Source: Arthrobacter sp. Soil762 | Lineage (GTDB): Bacteria > Actinomycetota > Actinomycetes > Actinomycetales > Micrococcaceae | Reading direction: 5' to 3' | Length of the DNA stretch: 64,000 nucleotides | Assembly (NCBI RefSeq): GCF_001428335.1 | Contig: NZ_LMSG01000001.1 | Coordinates: 841 to 64,840, forward strand | In this document: positions 50,489-59,200 of the stretch, one piece after another | How positions within the stretch are numbered: the first letter of the stretch is position 1 | Layout of the letters: every line of letters begins with the position of its first letter | Program-made: the position numbers and the translations under genes | Notes under the pieces: model-generated | What the model was told of the DNA's origin: nothing | The model's database searches: none | Seen by the model: only the letters and a program-made list of their open reading frames with translations

Positions 50489-51258
50489 GTGATGGCCCCC
50501 AATGGTCCGTAGTCGGCGTGGATGGTGTCGCCCTTGTACACCCAGAGCGGGCGGGTGAAGGAGCCGGCGAGGATGATGTCCCCGGCGTTCATCCCGTCGC
50601 CGTGGGCGGCGATTTTGTTGGCGAGCCAGTGCACGCCGTTGGCGGGGTGGTCCAGGACGCCGGCGGCAACACCGGTTTCCTCCACGGTGTGGTTTTTGTA
50701 GAGGATGGCGGAGACCCAGCGGAGGTCCACGGCGTCGGGCTTGACCGGGTTGCCGCCGATCACCATGGCGCCCATCGCGGCGTTGTCCGCGATGGTGTCC
50801 ACGATGGTCCGGCCCTCCATTTCGATCCGGGAGTCCAGGATTTCCAGGGCCGGGACCACGTAGTCCGTGGCGTCCAGGACGTCGAAGATGGTGCAGCCGG
50901 GTCCGGACAGGTCCTTCTTCAACACGAACGCCAGTTCAACTTCCACCCGGGGATGGGTGTACTGGTCCCATTCCACCGAGCAGCCGGATCCGAGTACCAT
51001 GTCATCGAAGATGGCGCCGTAGTCCGGCTCGGTGATGCCGGTGGCGGACTGCATGGCCTTGGAGGTGAGGCCGATCTTGCGGCCCACCAGCTTGCGGCCG
51101 GCGTCCTCGTTGCGCCGCCGCCACAGCCGCTGCACGGCATAGGAGTCCTCCACCGTCATCTCCGGGTAGCGGGCCGTGAGGCGGGGGACCGGGGTGCGGG
51201 TCCGGGCGGCCGCCAGGAGTTCGTCGGCGATGGCCTCAATCGTCTTCGCGTCCAGCAT
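50473..51258 (-). CDS. hpaH: 2-Oxo-hept-4-ene-1,7-dioate hydratase
   Basis: 261 aa. FAH-like hydratase (HpcG/HpaH): KLVGRKIGLTSKAMQSATGI, DYGAIFDDMV, PRVEVELAFVLKKDLSGPGC, PALEILDSRIE, DNAAMGAMVIGGNPVKP and GHPANGVHWLANK-type end (here DHPANGVHWLANKIA), AGDIILAGSFTRPL. It adds water to the ring-cleavage product before the aldolase. 2 nt after hpaD. Confidence 0.93.
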   Translation of the reverse strand: MLDAKTIEAIADELLAAARTRTPVPRLTARYPEMTVEDSYAVQRLWRRRNEDAGRKLVGRKIGLTSKAMQSATGITEPDYGAIFDDMVLGSGCSVEWDQYTHPRVEVELAFVLKKDLSGPGCTIFDVLDATDYVVPALEILDSRIEMEGRTIVDTIADNAAMGAMVIGGNPVKPDAVDLRWVSAILYKNHTVEETGVAAGVLDHPANGVHWLANKIAAHGDGMNAGDIILAGSFTRPLWVYKGDTIHADYGPLGAITCRFE

Positions 51259-51260
51259 GG

Positions 51261-52340
51261 CTAGAGCTGCGCCCCGAGCTTGAAGCCTTCCGCAGCACTT
51301 TCGGCGTCTTTGCGCGTGTAGGAGAAGCCGTCGGCGCCTACGGTGACCGCCATTTCGCTCTTTTCCTCACGGATGATGACGGGCTGCGGGTTGCCGTCGA
51401 GGTCCAGGACCAGGGAGGCTTCGGTGTACCAGGAGGGGACCACGGGGTTGCCCCACCAGTCGCGGCGCTGGTTGTCGTGGACGTCCCAGGTGACAACCGG
51501 GTTGTCCGGGTCGCCGGTGTAGTAGTCCTGGGTGTAGATCTCGATGCGGTGGCCGTCGGGGTCCAGGATGTAGAGGTAGAAGGCGTTGGAGACGCCGTGC
51601 CGGCCGGGGCCGCGTTCGATCCGGTCGCTGATGCGCAGGGCGCCCATCTTGTCGCAGATCTGGATGATGTTGTGCTTCTCGTGCGTGGCGAATGCGATGT
51701 GGTGCATGCGCGGGCCGTTGCCGCCGGTCAGGGCGGTGTCGTGCACGGTCTGCTTGCGGTGCATCCAGACGGCGTACGTGACGCCGTCGGAGTCCTGGAT
51801 GTCCTCGGAGACGCGGAAGCCGAGGTCCTCAAGGTATTTGCGGCCGCGAGGCACGTCGGGGGTGACCTGGTTGAAGTGGTCCAGGCGGACCAGTTCGCCG
51901 GCGGAGTAGAGGTCGTAGCGCTGGGTGAGGCGTTCGACGTGTTCCACGTCGTAGAAGAACTCGTAGGGGAAGCCCAGTGGGTCCTCGACGCGGACGGAGT
52001 CGCCGACGCCCTTGGTGAAGCCGTCCTTGCGGCGTTCGGTGCGGCAGCCCAGTTCCTTGTAGTACGCCTCGGCGGCGTCAACTTCGGCGGGGGACTTCAC
52101 CCGGTAGGAAAAAGCGGCGACGGCGGCGATGGGTCCCTTGCGGAGCACGAGGTTGTGGTGGATGAACTCCTCCAGGGAGCGCAGGTAGATGTTGTTTTCA
52201 TCTTCCTCGGTCACGTGCAGGCCCAGGACGTCGACGTAGAACGCGCGGGACCTGGCAAGGTCTGTGACCACGATCTCCATGTAGGCGCAGCGGACGATGT
52301 CCGGAGCCGGGACGGTGGGGGTGCGGACAAAGTCGGTCAT
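51261..52340 (-). CDS. hpaD: 3,4-Dihydroxyphenylacetate 2,3-dioxygenase (Mn/Fe extradiol)
   Basis: 359 aa vicinal-oxygen-chelate extradiol dioxygenase. The 2-His-1-carboxylate ligands fall exactly where the Arthrobacter Mn-dependent (MndD) and Brevibacterium Fe-dependent (HPCD) enzymes have them: His155 (VRLDHFNQVTP), His214 (RMHHIAF), Glu267 (GHRIEIYT), and second-sphere His200 (QTVHDTAL). It cleaves homoprotocatechuate to 5-carboxymethyl-2-hydroxymuconate semialdehyde. The metal cannot be told from the ligands, since both types share them. 33 nt after hpaE. Confidence 0.95.
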   Translation of the reverse strand: MTDFVRTPTVPAPDIVRCAYMEIVVTDLARSRAFYVDVLGLHVTEEDENNIYLRSLEEFIHHNLVLRKGPIAAVAAFSYRVKSPAEVDAAEAYYKELGCRTERRKDGFTKGVGDSVRVEDPLGFPYEFFYDVEHVERLTQRYDLYSAGELVRLDHFNQVTPDVPRGRKYLEDLGFRVSEDIQDSDGVTYAVWMHRKQTVHDTALTGGNGPRMHHIAFATHEKHNIIQICDKMGALRISDRIERGPGRHGVSNAFYLYILDPDGHRIEIYTQDYYTGDPDNPVVTWDVHDNQRRDWWGNPVVPSWYTEASLVLDLDGNPQPVIIREEKSEMAVTVGADGFSYTRKDAESAAEGFKLGAQL

Positions 52341-52373
52341 GGGATTCTCTCTTCTTTGAAAGGGCTTGGTGGC

Positions 52374-53888
52374 TCAGGCGCCGAATTTGGGTGTGTGAAC
52401 GGTGCCGAGGCTGATGTGCACGGCCTGCTGGTCGGTGTAGAAATCGATGGAGCGGTAGCCGCCTTCGTGGCCCAGGCCCGAGGCTTTGACGCCGCCGAAC
52501 GGTGTGCGGAGGTCGCGGACGTTGTGGCTGTTCAGCCACACCATCCCGGCTTCGACGTTCTGCGAGAAGTTGTGCGCGCGGGTCAGGTTCTGGGTCCAGA
52601 TGTAGGCCGCCAGACCGTAGCGGGTGTTGTTCGCCAAAGCCAGCGCCTCGTCGTCGTTCTCGAAAGGGGTGATGGCGACGACGGGGCCGAAGATTTCCTC
52701 CTGGAAGATCCGCGCGTCGGGGGCGACGTCGGCGAACACGGTGGGTGCGATGTAGTTGCCTTCCGGAAGGTGTTCCGGGCGGCCGCCGCCAGCCAGGAGC
52801 CGGCCCTCGGATTTGCCGATCTCCACGTAGGAGGCCACCTTCGCGTAGTGCTCGGGGTGGACCAGGGCACCGACTTCGGTCTTGGGATCGTGCGGGTCTC
52901 CGACCACAATGTTTTTGGCGCGGGCGGCGTACTTTTCGCAGAACTCGTCGTAGATGGCGCGTTCGACGAGGATCCGGGAGCCGGCGGTGCAGCGTTCGCC
53001 GTTGAGGGAGAAGACCCCGAACAGGGCGGAATCGATCGCGGCGTCCAGGTCGGCGTCGGCAAACACCACGCACGGGGACTTCCCGCCCAGCTCCATGGAC
53101 AGGCCCTTGAGGTTGGCGGCGGCGTTGCGGAAGATCGTCTGGCCCGTGGTGGTCTCGCCGGTGAAGGAGATCAGCGGGACGTCCGGGTGCTTGACCAGCG
53201 CGTCGCCCGCTTCCTCGCCCAGGCCGTTGACCAGGTTGAACACACCGTCCGGGAGGCCGGCGTCCTTGAAGATCTGTGCCCAGAGCGAGGCGGACAGGGG
53301 CGTGAATTCGGCCGGCTTCAGGACCACGGTGTTGCCGGTGGCCAACGCGGGGGCGAGCTTCCAGGACTCGAGCATAAACGGGGTGTTCCACGGGGTGATG
53401 AGCCCGGCGACGCCGATCGGCTTGCGGTTGACGTAGTTGATCTGCGCGCCGGGGACCTTCATGGCGTCGTCGAACTGGGCGACGATCAGGTCCGCGAAGA
53501 ACCGGAAGTTTTCCGCCGCGCGCAGCGCCTGACCCTTGGCCTGCGTGATGGGCAGGCCCGTGTCGAAGGTTTCCAGTTCGGCGAGCCGTGCTTCCTGGGC
53601 CTCGACGGCGTCGGCGATCCTGTTCAGGACACGTGCGCGTTCCCGCGGCTTCATCCGTGGCCACGGGCCGTTGGTGAAGGCTTCGCGGGCGGCGGCCACG
53701 GCGAGGTCGATGTCCTCCTTCTGGCCGGCGGCGGCGGTGGCGTAGTTGGTATTGGAGACCGGGTCCAGGACGTCGAAGGTCTTCCCGCCCACGGAGTCAA
53801 CGAACTCGCCGTTGATGTAGTGCTGGATGTGGGCGGGGAGGTCCTGCGGCACGTAATGGTTCGTGGTCTGTTCGGCGGTGAACGTCAT
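52374..53888 (-). CDS. hpaE: 5-Carboxymethyl-2-hydroxymuconate semialdehyde dehydrogenase
   Basis: 504 aa NAD-dependent aldehyde dehydrogenase. FINGEF-type head (YINGEFVDSVGGKTFDVLDP), LITPWNTPFMLESWKLAPAL, FTGETTTGQTIF, MELGGKSPCVVF with the catalytic Glu, NGERCTAGSR with the catalytic Cys, and EIFGPVVAITPF. In this operon context it is HpaE/HpcC, oxidising the ring-cleavage aldehyde. Start ATG 53888. Confidence 0.92.
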   Translation of the reverse strand: MTFTAEQTTNHYVPQDLPAHIQHYINGEFVDSVGGKTFDVLDPVSNTNYATAAAGQKEDIDLAVAAAREAFTNGPWPRMKPRERARVLNRIADAVEAQEARLAELETFDTGLPITQAKGQALRAAENFRFFADLIVAQFDDAMKVPGAQINYVNRKPIGVAGLITPWNTPFMLESWKLAPALATGNTVVLKPAEFTPLSASLWAQIFKDAGLPDGVFNLVNGLGEEAGDALVKHPDVPLISFTGETTTGQTIFRNAAANLKGLSMELGGKSPCVVFADADLDAAIDSALFGVFSLNGERCTAGSRILVERAIYDEFCEKYAARAKNIVVGDPHDPKTEVGALVHPEHYAKVASYVEIGKSEGRLLAGGGRPEHLPEGNYIAPTVFADVAPDARIFQEEIFGPVVAITPFENDDEALALANNTRYGLAAYIWTQNLTRAHNFSQNVEAGMVWLNSHNVRDLRTPFGGVKASGLGHEGGYRSIDFYTDQQAVHISLGTVHTPKFGA

Positions 53889-53910
53889 TGTTGTCTTCCT
53901 AACTGATAGT

Positions 53911-53975
53911 GCAACGCGGGGTCACTTCTTGCCTACGCGGGGCCGTTTATCGGGTGTTTAGTGACCCCGCGTTGC
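53911..53975. repeat. Long inverted repeat (REP-like) between GntR and hpaE
   Basis: GCAACGCGGGGTCACT (53911-53926) and its exact reverse complement AGTGACCCCGCGTTGC (53960-53975), separated by 33 nt that contain a further GCGGGG. The right arm lies inside the end of the GntR coding region. It may act as a terminator or be one member of a dispersed palindromic repeat family. Confidence 0.7.
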
Positions 53976-54627
53976 TTTGGGCGAGGTACGCGTCCAGGGT
54001 GGCGGCGCGGTGCCGGCGGGCGGATTTCTCAATCTCTTCCGCGCCGGCGCCGGCCTCGATAAGCCGGAGCAGCGCTTCGTGCTCGTCCACCGATTCGTGG
54101 GCACGGCCTGGAACGAAGCGGAACGTCGAAGACCGCAGCGAGGCGAGCCGGTTCCAGCCCCGGTGCACCAGGTCCAGGATGTGCGGGTTGGGGCACTGCT
54201 CAAAGAGGATGCTGTGGAAGTCCTGGTTCAGCGCCGTGAAGCGGACGGGGTCGAAGTGCTGGAGGCATTCCCGCATGTCCTCGTTCACCGCCCGGGCGCG
54301 TGCAATGTCCGCCGGGCCAATCAGCGGCGCGGACAATGCGGTGGCGGCTCCTTCGACGATGCTCAGGGTCTGCATCGTGTAGAGGTACTCGGTGGGGTCG
54401 ATCCCGGAGACCGTAGCGCCGATGTTCCGTTCGAACGTCACCAGTCCTTCGGCCTCCAGCCGGCGGATCGCTTCACGGACCGGGACGACACTGACGCCCA
54501 GATCCTTGGCGATGGCGGCCAGGACCAGCCGGTAGCCGGGGGAGTAGGTTCCGTCCACGATCCGTGCCTTGACGGCCGCGTAGGCCTGTTCGGACTTGCT
54601 GCCTGTCGCCATCAACGTCTCACTCAT
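53947..54627 (-). CDS. GntR-family (FadR subfamily, FCD domain) regulator
   Basis: 226 aa from ATG 54627 (4-nt overlap with the upstream fusion gene). Winged helix: AYAAVKARIVDGTYSPGYRL, KDLGVSVVPVREAIRRLEAE, GLVTFERNIGATVSG. FCD ligand domain from about residue 85: LSIVEGAATALSAPL, HFDPVRFTALNQDFHSILFE, HESVDEHEALLRLIEAGAGA, with metal/ligand His residues. Probably represses the hpa operon in which it lies, with a ring-cleavage intermediate as inducer (inference). A matching operator lies upstream of the first gene. Confidence 0.88.
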   Translation of the reverse strand: MSETLMATGSKSEQAYAAVKARIVDGTYSPGYRLVLAAIAKDLGVSVVPVREAIRRLEAEGLVTFERNIGATVSGIDPTEYLYTMQTLSIVEGAATALSAPLIGPADIARARAVNEDMRECLQHFDPVRFTALNQDFHSILFEQCPNPHILDLVHRGWNRLASLRSSTFRFVPGRAHESVDEHEALLRLIEAGAGAEEIEKSARRHRAATLDAYLAQSNAGSLNTR

Positions 54628-56150
54628 TGGCTTTGACCGCTTCCCATGGCTTCCCATTCCAAGTACCTGAGGCGCCAGGCGGCGTTCAGCGGGTAGAGGC
54701 CGTCCACGCTGTGGCCCTGTGCCACCATTTCCGCGATAAAGGTCTCCTCACGCTCCTGGATGATGGAGTCGTCCGCGAGCTCATCGGCCAAGGCCGGCGG
54801 GATCACCAGGATGCCGTCCGAGTCCGCCACGATGATGTCGCCGGGCTGCACGGTGGTGCCGCCGCAGGCGATGGTGATGTCGGTGTCCCACGGGATGTGC
54901 CGGCGCCCCAGCACCGCAGGGTGCGGATTGGCGTAGTAGGTGGGCATCTCCATCGCGGCCACGGCGGAGAAGTCGCGGACGCCCCCGTCGGTGATGATCG
55001 CCGCGGCTCCGCGGACCTGGGCTCGCAGGGCCAGGATGTCGCCGATAGTGCCGGTGCCCTTTTCGCCGCGGGCCTCCATGACCAGGATCTCGCCCTCGTT
55101 CACGGAATCGATGGCCTGCTTCTGGGCATTGAACCCGCCGCCATGGGTCTTGAACAGGTCCTCGCGGTTGGGCACATACCGCAGGGTCCGGGCCAGGCCC
55201 ACAATCCGCTTCTCCGGGCGGGTGGAGGTCAGTCCGTCGATGCTGACGTTGTTTAGCCCGCGCTTGCGCAGCTGAGAGGACAGTGTGGCGGTGCAGACAC
55301 TTTCCAGTTTCGCTTTCAGCTCCGCCGTCAGGACGTACTCGACGGCGGCGCCCGCCACCGGGCCACCCTCCAGGGGCGCCAAACCCGCCGCTGCCCGCGA
55401 ACCGTACGCCTCCTCCCGCTGCACGTCGTCTGCCTTGGGCTGCGCACCAAAGTCAGCGAACGCCGTCGTGCCTTCCACCACCCGGGTGACCAGACGCCCC
55501 GTGGAGAGACTGGTGGATGCGCTGGCTTCAACGGTGCTGACTTCAACCTCGACGACGTCGCCCGGCTTGGCCACGGAGGCGCCGGCCGGGGTGCCGGTCA
55601 GGATGATGTCGCCCTCCTCGAGCGTCAGCAGCTGGGACAGGTCGGCGACGAGGCGGGCGAACGGGAAAAGCAGATCCGCGGTGGTGTCGTTCTGGACGAG
55701 TTCGCCGTTGTGCCAGGCACGGATCCGCAGTCTGGCGGGGTCCACGGCGTCCGCGGCGATCAGTCCCGGGCCGATTGGGGTGAAGCCGTCGCCGCCCTTG
55801 GACCGGAGGTTGGAACCCTTGTCCGCGTAGCGGAGGTCGTAGACGCCGAGGTCATTGCTCGCGGTCACCCATTCAACGTGGCTCCAGGCGTCCTCCAGCC
55901 CGACCCGCCGGGCGGGCTTGCCGATGACCAGGGCGATCTCGCCCTCAAAACCGAGGAGTTCACAGCCGGCCGGACGCTCCACCACGGAAGGGGCTGCTGC
56001 CGAACCGCACGCCAGAGAGGATGGTGGCTTCAGGAAGTAGGAAGGCTGCTCCGGCGTGCGGCCACGCTGGGCTGCCCGGCTGGGGTAATTGATGTGCACC
56101 GCGATGACCTTGCGGGCCGCTGCCAGGGTGTGCTCGGTGACCTGATCCAA
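54624..56150 (-). CDS. FAH-domain isomerase/decarboxylase fused to RraA-like domain (HpaG-like)
   Basis: 508 aa from TTG 56150 (GAGGAGTAATC upstream). Residues about 1-230 are a fumarylacetoacetate-hydrolase fold: metal Glu69 and Glu71 (LLGFEGEIALVIG), Asp100 (ASNDLGVYDLRYADKG), DIILTGTPAG. Residues about 275-495 are an RraA / 4-hydroxy-4-methyl-2-oxoglutarate-aldolase-like domain: VGLARTLRYVP, GTIGDILALRAQVRGAAAII, TDGGVRD. HpaG proteins normally carry two FAH domains; here the second is replaced. The first domain fits the CHM/OPET step; the RraA domain could provide the decarboxylation (inference). First gene of the operon. Confidence 0.85.
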   Translation of the reverse strand: MDQVTEHTLAAARKVIAVHINYPSRAAQRGRTPEQPSYFLKPPSSLACGSAAAPSVVERPAGCELLGFEGEIALVIGKPARRVGLEDAWSHVEWVTASNDLGVYDLRYADKGSNLRSKGGDGFTPIGPGLIAADAVDPARLRIRAWHNGELVQNDTTADLLFPFARLVADLSQLLTLEEGDIILTGTPAGASVAKPGDVVEVEVSTVEASASTSLSTGRLVTRVVEGTTAFADFGAQPKADDVQREEAYGSRAAAGLAPLEGGPVAGAAVEYVLTAELKAKLESVCTATLSSQLRKRGLNNVSIDGLTSTRPEKRIVGLARTLRYVPNREDLFKTHGGGFNAQKQAIDSVNEGEILVMEARGEKGTGTIGDILALRAQVRGAAAIITDGGVRDFSAVAAMEMPTYYANPHPAVLGRRHIPWDTDITIACGGTTVQPGDIIVADSDGILVIPPALADELADDSIIQEREETFIAEMVAQGHSVDGLYPLNAAWRLRYLEWEAMGSGQSQ

Positions 56151-56174
56151 GATTACTCCTCATCGAGTACGAAA

Positions 56175-56216
56175 TCGTATACGAAGTAATATGGCAGATA
56201 TCCCTTGCGACGTCAA
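56175..56216 (-). promoter_or_regulatory. hpa operon promoter with GntR-type operator
   Basis: Minus strand: -35 TTGACG (plus 56211-56216), 17-nt spacer, -10 CATATT (56188-56193), then the palindrome TCGTATACGA (56175-56184) just after the -10, where the FadR-type GntR encoded in the operon could block transcription. TTG start at 56150. Confidence 0.65.
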
Positions 56217-56360
56217 TGGTCGCGCATGGCAAAGATCTACCGTGCCGCGCTGGGCTCCGACCTCATGATGATCGGGGCTGCGGAGCTTGCTGCTTTCCGC
56301 ATCGATCACGGCCATAGAATGTTGGACACCACCTTGTCCTCCCACCGAAGGGTCCCTCGC

Positions 56361-57374
56361 ATGGGCAGCACCATTGACCGACGCCTCCCACGCCTGGAAG
56401 ACGTGGCGGCGCGGGCCAACGTGTCCCACCAGACGGTCTCGCGTGTCATTAACAACCACCCCAACGTCAGCAGTGCCACCAGGGAAAGGGTGGAGGCGGC
56501 CATTGCCGAACTCGGCTACCGGCGCAACACCGCTGCCAGAAGCCTGGTCACCCGGCGTTCACAGACCATAGGTGTGCTCGCGGCCGAAATGGGGCAGTAC
56601 GGCCCGGCCAACACCCTCCTCGGAGTCCAGCAGGCTGCCCGGGAGGCTGGTTACTTTGTGAGCATCGAGGCCATCAAGGAGGCTGGAGCGGGTGCCATCT
56701 CGGACGCCGTCCGCCATCTCACGGACCAGGGCGCGGACGGGATAATCGTCATTGTGCCCCACGACGGTACCGTTCAGGCGCTGGAGGGCTTGACTCTGGA
56801 CGTTCCCGTGATCCTTGTGGGTGCCCCGGGCGGGGGGCTCTTCAGCGGAGCGTTGGTGGACCAGAAGCTTGGCGCGCGTCTGGCGGTCTCGCACCTGATC
56901 GACCTGGGCCACCGCCGGATCGGCCATGTTTCCGGACCCCAGGACTGGGTGGACGGCAGGTCACGCGCCGAGGGGTGGGGTGAACGGCTCCGGGAAGCGG
57001 GCCTGCCTGATGACCTTTTGATCGAGGGGGACTGGAGCGCCGGGAGCGGGTATCGGATCGGCCGGCAGCTTGCCGCTGAGCGCACGGTTACGGCCCTGTT
57101 TGTGGGAAATGACCAAATGGCCCTGGGCTTGCTGCGCGCCTTCAATGAAGCGGGGGTCCGTGTGCCCGACGACGTCTCCGTGGTGGGCTTCGACGACCAG
57201 CCAGAGTCGGGCTACTTCACGCCGCCGCTGACCACCGTTCGCCAGGATTTCGAGGAACTCGGCCGGCGCTGCATGAATGTCATGCTTAACGCCCTTGAGG
57301 GCGGCGCGGGTGCGGGCACCACCGTAGTGGAGCCGGAGCTGGTTGTCCGCAGCAGTACGTCCGCCCCCGCCTGA
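56361..57374 (+). CDS. LacI-family regulator of the arabinose operon
   Basis: 337 aa from ATG 56361. LacI HTH: RLEDVAARANVSHQTVSRVI then NNHPNVSSATRERVEAAIAE and LGYRRNTAARSLVTRRSQTI. The periplasmic-binding-like core ends PDDVSVVGFDDQPESGYFTP. It directly precedes araB, with a lac-like operator on the araB promoter, so it probably represses araBDA in the absence of arabinose. Some in-frame ATGs further upstream have no ribosome-binding site. Confidence 0.9.
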   Translation: MGSTIDRRLPRLEDVAARANVSHQTVSRVINNHPNVSSATRERVEAAIAELGYRRNTAARSLVTRRSQTIGVLAAEMGQYGPANTLLGVQQAAREAGYFVSIEAIKEAGAGAISDAVRHLTDQGADGIIVIVPHDGTVQALEGLTLDVPVILVGAPGGGLFSGALVDQKLGARLAVSHLIDLGHRRIGHVSGPQDWVDGRSRAEGWGERLREAGLPDDLLIEGDWSAGSGYRIGRQLAAERTVTALFVGNDQMALGLLRAFNEAGVRVPDDVSVVGFDDQPESGYFTPPLTTVRQDFEELGRRCMNVMLNALEGGAGAGTTVVEPELVVRSSTSAPA

Positions 57375-57403
57375 TCCGTTCTGTTCTCCCATCGACCCGG
57401 CAC

Positions 57404-57434
57404 TTGACGTCTCAATTGTTAGCGCTCACAATTG
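57404..57434 (+). promoter_or_regulatory. araB promoter with lac-type operator
   Basis: TTGACG (57404-57409), 17 nt, CACAAT (57427-57432). The palindrome AATTGTTAGCGCTCACAATT (57414-57433) covers the spacer and -10; its GCGC centre is typical of LacI-family sites. Confidence 0.8.
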
Positions 57435-57475
57435 AATCAATCCGTGCTCACCGGACCAGCAATTTGGAGGACTTC

Positions 57476-59200
57476 ATGGACGTCACAGTGGACGGCACAG
57501 ACAACTACGTCATCGGCGTGGATTACGGAACGCTTTCCGGCCGGGCCGTGGTGGTCCGGGTGCGGGACGGCAAGGAGCTGGGCAGTGGGGTTTTTGACTA
57601 CCCGCACGCCGTGGTCACCGATGCGCTGCCGGCGGACACAGCGGGCGTGCCGGCCGACGGCGCCGCCCGGCTTCCCGGCGAATGGGCGCTGCAGGTGCCC
57701 AACGACTACCGCGACGTCCTGCGCAACGCAGTTCCCGCCGCGATCGCGGACGCGGGCATTGACCCTGCCGCCGTCGTCGGGATTGCCACCGACTTCACCG
57801 CCTGCACCATGGTGCCGGTCAAGGCGGACGGCACCCCGCTCAATGAACTGCCCGGCTTTGCCAACCGGCCGCACGCCTATGTGAAGCTGTGGCGCCACCA
57901 TGCCGCGCAGCCGCAGGCGGACCGGATCAACGAACTCGCTGCCGAACGCGGCGAAGCCTGGCTGCCCCGCTACGGCGGACTCATCTCCTCCGAATGGGAG
58001 TTCGCCAAGGGCCTGCAGCTGCTCGAAGAGGACCCGGACGCCTATGCCGCCATGGACCACTGGGTCGAAGCCGCCGACTGGATCGTCTGGCAGATCTGCG
58101 GCCAGTACGTCCGCAACGCCTGCACCGCCGGCTACAAGGGCATCTATCAGGACGGCCGCTACCCCTCCGCGGACTTCCTGGCCGCGCTGAACCCCGGGTT
58201 CAAGGACTTCGTCAGCACCAAACTGGAACACACCATCGGCCGGCTCGGCGACGCCGCCGGCTACCTCACCGCCGAGGCCGCCGCATGGACCGGCCTGCCG
58301 GAGGGCATCGCCGTGGCCGTGGGCAACGTGGACGCCCACGTCACGGCCCCGGCCGCAAAAGCCGTGGAGCCGGGGCAGCTGGTGGCCATCATGGGCACGT
58401 CCACCTGCCACGTTATGAACGGTTCGGAGCTTCGTGAGGTGCCGGGCATGTGCGGCGTGGTGGATGGCGGGATCGTGGACGGCCTCTGGGGCTACGAGGC
58501 CGGACAGTCCGGCGTCGGCGACATCTTCGGCTGGTTCACAAAGAACGGTGTCCCGCCGGAATACCACCGGGCGGCGGCCGCGGCAGGCCTGGGTATTCAC
58601 GAATACCTCACCGACCTTGCCGCCCGCCAGGCCATCGGCGAGCACGGACTCATCGCCCTGGACTGGCACTCGGGCAACCGTTCGGTACTGGTGGACCACG
58701 AACTCTCCGGGGTGGTGGTGGGCCAGACCCTCGCCACAAAGCCCGAGGACACCTACCGGGCACTCCTGGAGGCCACGGCCTTCGGAACCCGCACCATCGT
58801 GGACGCGTTCCGCGATTCGGGCGTGCCCGTAAAGGAGTTCATCGTGGCCGGCGGGCTGCTCAAGAACAAGCTGCTCATGCAGATCTACGCGGATATCACC
58901 GGACTGCAGCTCTCCACCATCGGATCAACTCAGGGCCCGGCGCTGGGCTCCGCCATCCACGCTGCCGTGGCAGCCGGAAAGTACGCCGACATCCGCGAGG
59001 CCGCGGCGGCCATGGGCTCAGAACCCGGGGACGTCTACACGCCCATCGCCGAGAACGTGGCCGCCTATGAGGAGCTGTTCCAGGAATACCGCACGCTCCA
59101 CGACTACTTCGGCAGGGGAGCCAATGACATGATGCACCGGCTCAAGGCCATCCAGCGCAATGCCACCAAAGCACTCGTTGCTGCTGGAGCCTCCGCATGA
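57476..59200 (+). CDS. araB: Ribulokinase
   Basis: 574 aa from ATG 57476 (TTGGAGGACTTC upstream). FGGY kinase: YVIGVDYGTLSGRAVVVRVR, GIATDFTACTMVPV, HAYVKLWRHHAAQPQADRIN, SSEWEFAKGLQLLEEDPDAY, IMGTSTCHVMNG and VAGGLLKNKLLMQIYADITG. Phosphorylates L-ribulose with ATP. First gene of araB-araD-araA-epimerase; overlaps araD by 4 nt. Confidence 0.95.
   Translation: MDVTVDGTDNYVIGVDYGTLSGRAVVVRVRDGKELGSGVFDYPHAVVTDALPADTAGVPADGAARLPGEWALQVPNDYRDVLRNAVPAAIADAGIDPAAVVGIATDFTACTMVPVKADGTPLNELPGFANRPHAYVKLWRHHAAQPQADRINELAAERGEAWLPRYGGLISSEWEFAKGLQLLEEDPDAYAAMDHWVEAADWIVWQICGQYVRNACTAGYKGIYQDGRYPSADFLAALNPGFKDFVSTKLEHTIGRLGDAAGYLTAEAAAWTGLPEGIAVAVGNVDAHVTAPAAKAVEPGQLVAIMGTSTCHVMNGSELREVPGMCGVVDGGIVDGLWGYEAGQSGVGDIFGWFTKNGVPPEYHRAAAAAGLGIHEYLTDLAARQAIGEHGLIALDWHSGNRSVLVDHELSGVVVGQTLATKPEDTYRALLEATAFGTRTIVDAFRDSGVPVKEFIVAGGLLKNKLLMQIYADITGLQLSTIGSTQGPALGSAIHAAVAAGKYADIREAAAAMGSEPGDVYTPIAENVAAYEELFQEYRTLHDYFGRGANDMMHRLKAIQRNATKALVAAGASA

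Noticed and set aside
51477..53906. An 809-codon open frame on the plus strand opposite hpaD and hpaE.
   Set aside because: It is antisense to two well-conserved genes, is Val/Gly/Asp-rich with no recognisable motif, and has no ribosome-binding site. It is a by-product of high GC content.
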